Shown in pieces: positions 1-6,684 of a stretch of DNA of 40,080 bases. The notes beneath the pieces were generated by a model that worked only from the letters and a program-made list of their open reading frames with translations, made no database searches and had not been told where the DNA came from. Made by a program: the position numbers and the translations under genes. Origin of the DNA: Clostridiales bacterium (GTDB taxonomy: Bacteria > Bacillota > Clostridia > Saccharofermentanales > Saccharofermentanaceae); assembly GCA_017513085.1 (NCBI GenBank), contig JAFWDK010000034.1, positions 1 to 40,080 on the forward strand, in the 5' to 3' direction. How positions within the stretch are numbered: the first letter of the stretch is position 1; each line of letters starts with the position of its first letter.

Positions 1-37
1 AGCGTACATCCTGAGCCAGGATCAAACTCTCAATAAA
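1..37 (-). rRNA. rrs: 16S ribosomal RNA, 5' end only (partial)
   Basis: The reverse complement of the first bases carries the universal bacterial 16S start, including AGAGTTTGATCCTGGCTCAG, the site of the common 27F primer. The gene runs off the left edge of the window, so only about 37 bases of its 5' end are present. The exact mature 5' end is estimated. Downstream of the universal block the sequence reads GGATGTACGCT, where most bacteria have GGATGAACGCT, a one-base difference. The gene is read leftwards from the promoter at 188-216. Confidence 0.95.
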
Positions 38-44
38 ATTCTTG

Positions 45-60
45 AGAGCCTTTTGGCTCT
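45..60 (-). other. Hairpin in the rRNA leader next to the 16S 5' end
   Basis: On the transcript strand AGAGCC, AAAA, GGCTCT form a perfect 6-bp stem with a four-base loop a few bases upstream of mature 16S. It could help processing or anti-termination in the leader. Only the inverted repeat is seen; the role is inferred. Confidence 0.5.
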
Positions 61-187
61 TTGTTTACTTGTTTTTTCAACTCTATGAATTGAACTATTG
101 GCTCGTATAAAAGTAGTAATTACTTTCTGCTCTTCTATTCAATTTTCAAGGTCCGTTCGCGTTCGCTCTCTCGCGAAGCGCTCATAT

Positions 188-216
188 ATAGTATCACGAG
201 GTATAGGTAGTGTCAA
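188..216 (-). promoter_or_regulatory. rRNA operon promoter
   Basis: On the minus strand there is a perfect -35 TTGACA (216-211), a 17-bp spacer and a -10 TACTAT (193-188). Transcription would start near 181, giving a leader of about 140 bases before 16S. Directly upstream lie spaced A-tracts (221-248) that look like an UP element. No other gene lies between this promoter and the 16S start. Confidence 0.85.
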
Positions 217-220
217 CACC

Positions 221-248
221 TTTTTTGATATTTTTTCATTCTTTTTTT
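221..248 (-). promoter_or_regulatory. Phased A-tract UP element upstream of the rRNA promoter
   Basis: Three T-runs on the plus strand (221-226, 231-236, 242-248), A-tracts on the transcribed-sense strand, are centred about 10 and 11.5 bases apart, close to one helical turn. They sit just upstream of the -35 box. Such arrays bend DNA and bind the RNA polymerase alpha C-terminal domains at strong rRNA promoters. The function is inferred from position and spacing. Confidence 0.6.
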
Positions 249-367
249 CAAAGCCTGAAATCAGGGCATTTGCGGGTTCAAAAAATATCTCTTCTCCCGT
301 GAACCTGTTTATTATATTCGGAGATTTCTGTTTCGTCAAAGTCAGATCTCTGCTTCCTTTTTCCAAC

Positions 368-394
368 AAAAAGAGCTGCCTTCTGTGGCAGCTC
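368..394 (-). terminator. Rho-independent terminator of the lipoprotein gene
   Basis: GAGCTGCC and GGCAGCTC form a perfect 8-bp stem with a six-base loop (373-394). On the minus strand it is followed by TTTTTGTT. It lies about 80 bases after the lipoprotein stop at 473 and isolates that gene from the rRNA promoter downstream. The remainder of 250-472 shows no gene. Confidence 0.85.
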
Positions 395-472
395 CTTGAT
401 CGGTTTGCATTATTACTTATAAAGATTGTTCGATAGATCTATTTACTACTATTATTATATAGAACCGATTGA

Positions 473-1090
473 TCAGATGGTGGATACTTTCAGTTCTTTG
501 CCCGTAAGATCCTGATAGTCCTTCTCAACGATACGATGATGATCCGGATTATCATCTCTTGCACAAAGGCTGACAAATGTATTTCCCATTACAAAGTACA
601 GTGACATGGAGTCCAGGTCATCCGTATCGCTCCAGATACCCAGGAAAGAACAACCTGTTGTCGTCTTACCTTGATCTTCTTTAGTGATACCGTCTGCCAG
701 GTCATGCATAGCCAGGCACCATGCCTCAGCAGTTGCCGGATTCTCAAACACGATGCACTGATAAGACAGTGCGCCATTCTCTGCAGATGCGTTCAGCGCA
801 CGGACAGGTTCATCGATACCTTCCAGATAATTGAAACGGTATTCCTGAAGTGCAATATCGTAGTCGTTCTTTCTGCAAAGATCTATAAAATCGCCGGCCA
901 GACCATCAAAGGAATTTCTGAAGTCTGCGCTGGTCGTCGGTTCCGTCGTGGATGACTCCACGACCGGTCTTGTTTTCTTGGTAGTTGTTTCAACTGTAGT
1001 AGGCGCTTCGGTAGTCGGATCTTTCTTAGTGCAAGCCACTCCAAAAAGCATCGCGGAAGCAAGCAGTATACTGATCAGTTTCTTCTTCAT
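473..1090 (-). CDS. Putative Thr-rich lipoprotein of unknown function
   Basis: A 205-residue exported protein. The N-terminus is a short basic start and a hydrophobic stretch (MKKKLISILLASAMLFGVAC) with Cys20 as the likely lipidated residue. The lipobox is imperfect, with Gly at -3. Residues about 24-55 form a Thr/Glu-rich stalk, followed by a globular domain of about 150 residues that I do not recognise. The ATG at 1090 was chosen because the signal peptide starts there and AGAGAGGA lies upstream; a longer frame reading up to 1174 has no signal sequence. The gene is monocistronic, with its own extended -10 promoter and terminator. A lipoprotein of similar design is encoded at 39035-39889, but the globular parts do not look alike. 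Confidence 0.75.
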   Translation of the reverse strand: MKKKLISILLASAMLFGVACTKKDPTTEAPTTVETTTKKTRPVVESSTTEPTTSADFRNSFDGLAGDFIDLCRKNDYDIALQEYRFNYLEGIDEPVRALNASAENGALSYQCIVFENPATAEAWCLAMHDLADGITKEDQGKTTTGCSFLGIWSDTDDLDSMSLYFVMGNTFVSLCARDDNPDHHRIVEKDYQDLTGKELKVSTI

Positions 1091-1129
1091 GCATATGTCC
1101 TCTCTTATGAAATAGATATTTCTGAAAAT

Positions 1130-1138
1130 ATTATACCA
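1130..1138 (-). promoter_or_regulatory. Extended -10 promoter of the lipoprotein gene
   Basis: On the minus strand TGG-TATAAT (1138-1130) is a consensus -10 with an extended TGn element, about 40 bases before the ATG at 1090. No good -35 is seen. The rest of 1140-1290 is AT-rich and holds no gene that I can support. Confidence 0.6.
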
Positions 1139-1296
1139 TCTATTCGATCTTGAATTATGATTATTCTGCAACAATTTCGAGTCATCTCCCGACCTTATGT
1201 ATACTAGTATTTCATATTTTCGTATACTTTTCGCATATCTAGAAATGCATTTTGAGGTATGGTTTTATGCACATAATGCTATTTGCTTTTTTGGCG

Positions 1297-1325
1297 TTGT
1301 CATTGAGAAAAAATCATATTAAAAT
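1297..1325 (+). promoter_or_regulatory. Promoter of the lactate dehydrogenase gene
   Basis: TTGTCA (1297-1302), a 17-base spacer and TAAAAT (1320-1325) precede the ldh start by 100 bases. A start near 1332 would leave a leader of about 94 bases with no obvious riboswitch fold. Confidence 0.6.
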
Positions 1326-1425
1326 ACGCTTGCCAGATTTTGCGAGTGTCGTATTTATGCTTTACATATGAAGCTTGCGATTCGACAGATTTTTATATTT
1401 CAGATTATTTTGGGAGTTGGTAGAA

Positions 1426-2379
1426 ATGAAAGTAAAACACGGTTCTAAGGTAGCAATTATTGGAGCAGGTGCAGTCGGATCTTCCATCGCTTTTGCAATG
1501 GCTATCCAGCAGTTATGCACAGAACTGGTCTTGATCGACGTAAATCAGGACAAGGCACAGGGCGAGGCTTTGGATATCAGCCATGGTCTTCCGTTCCTCG
1601 GCCAGATGGACATCTACGCAGGTGATTATGAAGATGTAAAAGATTGTGATCTGATCATCATCACAGCAGGCATTCCGAGAAAGCCTGGCGAGACACGTCT
1701 GGATCTGGCAAAGAAAAATGTCGGTCTTGCGAAGAAGATCACAACAAGCATTATGGAGCACTATACCACAGGTAATATCCTGGTCGTATCCAATCCGGTC
1801 GATGTTCTGACCTACATGATCGCAAAGTGGTCCGGTCTTCCGAGAAACCGTGTTCTTGGCTCCGGTACCGTTTTGGACAGTGCCCGTTTCCGTATCCTTA
1901 TCTCCCAGAAACTTGATATTGATGTACGTAACGTACATGGTTACATCATCGGTGAACATGGTGATTCCCAGCTTCCTGCATGGAGCGCAACAAATATCGC
2001 CGGTCTTTCCATTGATGATTACTCTAAGACAACAGGTATTCCTTTCACTCAGGCTGACCGTATCGAGATTGCCGAGAAGACACGTTTTTCCGGCGCAGAG
2101 GTCATCAAGCTCAAGGGTGCAACTTTCGATGGTATTGCGGTTTCCGTTTCCACCATTGCCAAGTCTCTCCTCAAGGGCGAGAATACGATCCGTACCGTAG
2201 GCAGCGTGCTCTGCGGTGAATATGGCATTCAGGATGTAGCTACCAACGTTCCGACGATCATCGGTGCTGATGGTGTCGAGAAAGTCCTCGAGCTGGATCT
2301 TGATCCTCAGGAGCTCCGCTTCCTGCAGGCTTCCGCTGAATCCGTCAAGAAGATCCTTGATGAGGTGAAGGATCTCTAA
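1426..2379 (+). CDS. ldh: L-lactate dehydrogenase family enzyme (LDH/MDH superfamily)
   Basis: A 317-residue NAD-dependent 2-hydroxyacid dehydrogenase, expected to interconvert pyruvate and L-lactate in fermentation in the cytoplasm. The Rossmann motif GAGAVGSS is at 13-20, the substrate Asp/Arg pair in LDSARFR at 150-156 and the catalytic His178 in GEHGDS. Length and the LDSARFR/GEHGD signatures fit LDH. The substrate-specificity loop reads AGIPRKPGETR, with Arg85 where classical LDH has Gln (Q102 in LDH numbering). Arg at that site is the malate dehydrogenase signature, so oxaloacetate/malate activity is possible. The ATG at 1426 has GGGAG nine bases upstream; an in-frame start at 1375 lacks an RBS and adds a non-homologous leader. 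The gene is monocistronic with its own promoter and terminator. Confidence 0.88.
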   Translation: MKVKHGSKVAIIGAGAVGSSIAFAMAIQQLCTELVLIDVNQDKAQGEALDISHGLPFLGQMDIYAGDYEDVKDCDLIIITAGIPRKPGETRLDLAKKNVGLAKKITTSIMEHYTTGNILVVSNPVDVLTYMIAKWSGLPRNRVLGSGTVLDSARFRILISQKLDIDVRNVHGYIIGEHGDSQLPAWSATNIAGLSIDDYSKTTGIPFTQADRIEIAEKTRFSGAEVIKLKGATFDGIAVSVSTIAKSLLKGENTIRTVGSVLCGEYGIQDVATNVPTIIGADGVEKVLELDLDPQELRFLQASAESVKKILDEVKDL

Positions 2380-2417
2380 TCAAGATCTGATTCAGTTCTT
2401 TTCATAAACGATTATTT

Positions 2418-2449
2418 GAGCTGCCTCATTTGAAGCAGCTCATTTTTTT
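2418..2449 (+). terminator. Rho-independent terminator after ldh
   Basis: GAGCTGC (2418-2424) pairs with GCAGCTC (2435-2441), followed by A and seven T residues. The T-run abuts the SD of the next gene (GGAGGG, 2450-2455), so the P-type ATPase gene is probably expressed by read-through or from a promoter inside this short gap. Confidence 0.85.
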
Positions 2450-2459
2450 GGAGGGATCA

Positions 2460-5093
2460 ATGGCCAGAAGAAACACCGATGCCAAAACACAGGAGCGTAA
2501 GGTCGAAGTCGAGAGAAACCTTGCCCGGCTCAGCGCGATCTCAGATCAGGAGCTTTATGAGGAGCTTCATTCTTCTGAAGACGGATTGAATCAGGTGGAA
2601 GCCAGTGAGCGGCTGGATGAGTACGGACGGAATATTATTGACAGTAATAATCAGAACAGTCTTTTGCATCGCGTCCGGGAAGCGATCATTAATCCGTTTA
2701 ATATCGTTTTGCTTGTCGTTTCGATCATAACGCTTGTTACTGATGTCATCATCGCCGATGAACCGAACTGGGCCACCTTTTTGATGCTGGTCTTCGTCGT
2801 GGCGGTCTCATCGGTCATTTCTTTTGTTCAGTCCGCCAAATCAAACTCTGCGGCCTCGAAACTTCAGAAAATGATCAGTAACCGTATCGATGTGATCCGA
2901 AACGGAAGTGTTCTGGAAGTGGATATGGAAGAAGTCGTTCCGGGCGATATCGTCAAGCTCGCATCCGGAGATATGCTTCCGGGTGATGTGCGTTTTATCG
3001 AGACGAAAGACTTATTCATTGATCAGTCCCAGTTGACCGGCGAGAGCAATCCTGTCGAGAAGTTCGGAGGTCCGGATCCGACAGGCAGTGAGATCTCTGA
3101 ACTGAACAACCTTGGGTTCATGGGAAGCAATATCGTTTCGGGAAGTGCAAAGGCTATTATTCTGACAACAGGAAATGAGACTTATTTCGGGAGCATGGCG
3201 AAGAGCCTGAATACTTTTAAAGAAAAGAGCAGTTTCGAGCAGAATATCGATTCCATCAGCCGGCTTCTTATTTCTTTCATGGTCGTTATGGTTCCGGTCA
3301 TCTTCATTGCAAATTTCTTTACTAAGGGAAGCTGGCTGGATTCTCTTATCTTTGGCGTCACGATTGCAGTAGGTATCATGCCGGAGATGCTTCCGGTCAT
3401 AATGACCTCGTCTTTGGCAAAAGGCGCGGTGAATATGTCCCGAAAAGAGACGATCGTGAAGCGTCTGGGCGCAATCCAGATCTTCGGGGAGATGGATGTG
3501 CTTTGCACGGACAAGACCGGTACTCTGACGCAGGATGAGATCGTCCTGGAAAAGTATATGGATGTTTTGGGACGTGAGGATAAGCGCGTGCTTCGTCATG
3601 CGTTCATGAACAGTTATTTCCAGACAGGGTTGAAGAATCTGATGGATGTGGCCATCATCAACCGAGGTGAAAAAGAGGATCTTTCCCCTCTCAAAGAGAC
3701 TTACATCCGCGAAGACGAGATCCCGTTCGACTTTTCCCGTCGCCGTATGAGCGTGGTGCTTCGCGATCCTAACGGTAAGCGTCAACTGGTAACCAAAGGT
3801 GCTGTGGAAGAGATCCTTTCCATCTGCAGTTTTATTGAGATCGATGGCGAAGTCAAGCCGATCACTCCAGAGCTGATCGAGAACGCGCAGAAACTCGCGC
3901 ACGAGAACAACCTGGAAGGCATCCGTGTGATTGCTGTTGCGCAGAAGAACGAGATCCACGACGTAAATACTTTTGGAGTGGATGACGAGTCGGATATGGT
4001 TCTGATCGGTTTCGTCGGATTCCTGGACCCTCCGAAACCATCTGCAGAATCCGCGCTGGCCGCACTCCATAAAAACGGTGTGCGCACAGTCGTCCTGACC
4101 GGTGATACGGAAGGTGTTGCCATCAACATCTGCGGCAGACTCGGTATTCCTACCGACTACACGCTGACCGGCTCCAAAGTCGACGAATTGGACGACGAAC
4201 AGTTGAAAGAAGCCTGTGAAAAGTGTCACATCTTCTCTAAACTCTCTCCTTATCAGAAACAACGCGTCGTCAGTGCTTTTCAGGCAGGCGGACACGTAGT
4301 CGGATATATGGGTGACGGCATTAACGACAGTTTGCCGTTGAAGCAGGCGGATGTCGGTATCTCCGTGGATACAGCAGTAGATATCGCGAAGGAAGTCGCG
4401 GACATTATTCTTCTGGAGAAAGACCTGAATGTGCTGGACGAGGGTGTTCTCGAAGGCAGAAAGACTTTCGCGAACATGTCCAAGTACTTGAAGATGTCAG
4501 TAAGCGGAAACTTCGGAAATATGTTTTCTGTCTTGATTGCCAGTTTATTCCTTCCCTTCCTGCCTTTGCTTCCGGTTCATATCCTTGTGCAGAATATTCT
4601 GAACGATTTTGCCCAGCTTGGCATGCCTTTCGACCATGTGGAGAGCGAGAGCATCCTTCTTCCTAAAAAGTGGAATATCGGCGGCATCAAGAAGTTTATG
4701 GTCATTTTCGGACTTCTCAGTACGGTTTTGGATGTCGTCTGCTTCTTGATCATGTGGTATGTCTTCAAGTTTAACACGATCGATAAAGCCGGCTTCTTCC
4801 AGTGTGGATGGTTCATGTTTGGTGTCATTTCGCAGACGGTGGTCATCCATACGATCCGGACACCGAAGCTTCCGTTCATCAAAGATCGTGCATCGATCCA
4901 GCTGACGATCTCCACTCTCTTGATCGTTCTGGTCACTCTTCTCATCGGCTTTACCGGTCTTGCCGGAATATTCGATCTTCCGGTCATGCTCCCGTCGTTC
5001 GGACTTTGGCTCTTCGGTATGATGATCCTTTATACCGTCCTGGCTCAGATACTGAAAAAAGTATATATCCGCATGAACAAAGAATGGGTCTGA
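2460..5093 (+). CDS. mgtA: Magnesium-type P-type ATPase (MgtA/MgtB family)
   Basis: An 877-residue membrane pump that should import Mg2+ using ATP. The phosphorylation motif DKTGTLT starts at Asp351. The actuator-domain motif TGES and the hinge motif GDGIND are present. The M4 segment reads PEMLPVIMTSSLAKGA, and the C-terminal half has GNFGNMFSVLIAS and the ILVQNILNDFAQ/PFDHVE region, which are hallmarks of the P3B (Mg) subfamily rather than Ca or heavy-metal pumps. About ten membrane segments fit the family. The N-terminal 30 residues are charged and lack metal-binding motifs. The ATG at 2460 follows GGAGGG closely; an upstream in-frame ATG at 2430 lies inside the terminator and is rejected. 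I see no Mg-sensing M-box leader, as the upstream gap is only 80 bases. Confidence 0.9.
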   Translation: MARRNTDAKTQERKVEVERNLARLSAISDQELYEELHSSEDGLNQVEASERLDEYGRNIIDSNNQNSLLHRVREAIINPFNIVLLVVSIITLVTDVIIADEPNWATFLMLVFVVAVSSVISFVQSAKSNSAASKLQKMISNRIDVIRNGSVLEVDMEEVVPGDIVKLASGDMLPGDVRFIETKDLFIDQSQLTGESNPVEKFGGPDPTGSEISELNNLGFMGSNIVSGSAKAIILTTGNETYFGSMAKSLNTFKEKSSFEQNIDSISRLLISFMVVMVPVIFIANFFTKGSWLDSLIFGVTIAVGIMPEMLPVIMTSSLAKGAVNMSRKETIVKRLGAIQIFGEMDVLCTDKTGTLTQDEIVLEKYMDVLGREDKRVLRHAFMNSYFQTGLKNLMDVAIINRGEKEDLSPLKETYIREDEIPFDFSRRRMSVVLRDPNGKRQLVTKGAVEEILSICSFIEIDGEVKPITPELIENAQKLAHENNLEGIRVIAVAQKNEIHDVNTFGVDDESDMVLIGFVGFLDPPKPSAESALAALHKNGVRTVVLTGDTEGVAINICGRLGIPTDYTLTGSKVDELDDEQLKEACEKCHIFSKLSPYQKQRVVSAFQAGGHVVGYMGDGINDSLPLKQADVGISVDTAVDIAKEVADIILLEKDLNVLDEGVLEGRKTFANMSKYLKMSVSGNFGNMFSVLIASLFLPFLPLLPVHILVQNILNDFAQLGMPFDHVESESILLPKKWNIGGIKKFMVIFGLLSTVLDVVCFLIMWYVFKFNTIDKAGFFQCGWFMFGVISQTVVIHTIRTPKLPFIKDRASIQLTISTLLIVLVTLLIGFTGLAGIFDLPVMLPSFGLWLFGMMILYTVLAQILKKVYIRMNKEWV

Positions 5094-5118
5094 TCAGATC
5101 TTCAACCCACAAACAAAA

Positions 5119-5153
5119 GGCGGCCGCTTCGTGAAGTGACCGCCAGTTTTTTT
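5119..5153. terminator. Bidirectional terminator between mgtA and the carboxypeptidase gene
   Basis: The inverted repeat GGCGGCCGCTTC / GAAGTGACCGCC (5119-5144) is followed by AGTTTTTTT on the plus strand. On the minus strand it is followed by TTTTGTTT. It sits between two convergent genes (stops at 5093 and 5168) and probably serves both. Confidence 0.85.
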
Positions 5154-5167
5154 GTTTGTTTTATCCG

Positions 5168-6646
5168 TTACAGGATCTTGCGGATCCCCATCTTCTTTCT
5201 GCGCTTTCTGATCCGCATGGCGGAAGCAAAAGTGATGATGACCAGACCGGTTACGATCACAGCCAGAACGATCAATACGATGACTAAAGCCGGATGCTCT
5301 TCGAAGAGAGACTTGGATGACTCTTCCGGAACCGGAGTAACTGCCGGCACACTGGTCGGAGTCGGATCTGCCGCAACAGTCGGGATCGGAGTCGGGGTTC
5401 CGATCTGGATCAGGGATTTATCTCCCGTCGCTTCCTGGCCCTTCGGCGCATTGTATGTGCGATAGTCCATGATATTACCTTTGACACGCACTACAGGATC
5501 CGCGTTCCAGCAGGCATCGTGTGCTGCATTGACTACAGTGGCGACATAGACAGTCTGGTGGTCCGACATGCTGTATGGAATACCACATACTGCGGTAATG
5601 ATCTCATGTCCATTCTCATTGATCGTCAGAACCGTCATACCGGTTCCGGCTGTCTTGGTCGTACCGGTCTTTCCTCCGAACACTTCGATGCAGTGCGTAT
5701 CCTCGCCCAGGATCCAAGGATCGGTAAGTAGGTTATTGGTATTCTTTACGACCTTCCAACCATCAAAAGGATGCTTGTTGTCTGCTTTAAAGAAGTGAGT
5801 CGGTGTGCGGATGACCGTGCGGAAATCCTCAAACTGCAAAGCATAGTCGAACATGAGGGCAAGTTCTTTTGCCGTAGTGTAGTGCGACTCATTCTGCAAT
5901 CCGTTCGGATTGATAAAATGCGAGTTGGTAAGACCAAGCTGCGCAATCTTCTCATTAGCCACTCTTGCAAACTGTCCGATCAACGACATCGTCGGGGGAT
6001 TGGTAACCTTTCCGTCTTCGCCGACAGTCGGTGTCAAAGTCGGGAGCGGGTTCTTCGCTGCACGGTGCTTGGCGATCTCTTCGGCCAGGACGTTGGCCGC
6101 GTCGTTACCGGAAGGAAGCATCAGACCAAAGTAGAGTTCATTGACCTCGATCTCTTCTCCGACTTCCAGTCCCATCATGGTGGAGTTCGGCGTAGTAGCA
6201 TTCATTGCCGTCTTGCTGACCGTAACGATCTCATGCGGATCCAGATATTCCATAGCCAATGCCAAAGTCAGGATCTTCGTCATGCTCGCCGGATAGATCT
6301 TCTTATCTTCGCTCTTTGCCAGAAGCACCTCCTTGGTCGTTCTGTCGTAGCAAAAATAGGAAGCGCACTGCACCTGATCCAAAGTCGGGAGCTGCAGGTT
6401 TTGCTGACCAACTTCACCGGTATTGCCGAAATCGGAAGGAACGGTAGTTTCTCCTGATATCTCCTGTTGTGAAGTTGCCGCTGTGGTCCCTTCTGTTGCG
6501 GAAGTCGTATCACTAGACGTCGTAGGATCTGCCCAGACGCTGTGAAAAGCACTTATGGCAATAAGCAACGTTGCCACCGCAGTCTTCCATCCCTTTCCAT
6601 GCAGGCTGCGGCGTGCGCGGCTTCCGTTTCCTCTCTTATGTAACAT
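5168..6646 (-). CDS. dacF: D-alanyl-D-alanine carboxypeptidase (peptidase S11, DacA/DacF family)
   Basis: A 492-residue penicillin-binding protein that trims the terminal D-Ala from peptidoglycan stem peptides at the cell surface. The three penicilloyl-transferase motifs are present: SMTK with nucleophile Ser121 and Lys124, SGN at 179-181, and KTG at 326-328. There is a signal or anchor segment at about 20-40, then a Thr/Ser-rich stalk (41-75). An insertion of about 30 residues follows SGN. After a Pro/Thr linker, the C-terminus has a transmembrane helix and a basic tail in place of the amphipathic anchor usual in DacA. The start has AAAGGAG upstream. It lies 38 bases downstream of gyrA on the same strand and is probably co-transcribed with it. 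Confidence 0.92.
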   Translation of the reverse strand: MLHKRGNGSRARRSLHGKGWKTAVATLLIAISAFHSVWADPTTSSDTTSATEGTTAATSQQEISGETTVPSDFGNTGEVGQQNLQLPTLDQVQCASYFCYDRTTKEVLLAKSEDKKIYPASMTKILTLALAMEYLDPHEIVTVSKTAMNATTPNSTMMGLEVGEEIEVNELYFGLMLPSGNDAANVLAEEIAKHRAAKNPLPTLTPTVGEDGKVTNPPTMSLIGQFARVANEKIAQLGLTNSHFINPNGLQNESHYTTAKELALMFDYALQFEDFRTVIRTPTHFFKADNKHPFDGWKVVKNTNNLLTDPWILGEDTHCIEVFGGKTGTTKTAGTGMTVLTINENGHEIITAVCGIPYSMSDHQTVYVATVVNAAHDACWNADPVVRVKGNIMDYRTYNAPKGQEATGDKSLIQIGTPTPIPTVAADPTPTSVPAVTPVPEESSKSLFEEHPALVIVLIVLAVIVTGLVIITFASAMRIRKRRKKMGIRKIL

Positions 6647-6684
6647 GTATTGTGTTTCTCCTTTAGAATGCTCGCAAGAGCGGA

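Noticed and set aside
2380..2459. Possible Mg riboswitch or leader before mgtA
   Set aside because: The gap is only 80 bases and is filled by the ldh terminator and the SD; there is no room for an M-box.
3012..4295. 427-codon minus-strand frame
   Set aside because: It lies wholly inside the P-type ATPase gene, which has all catalytic motifs. The antisense product has no recognisable domain.
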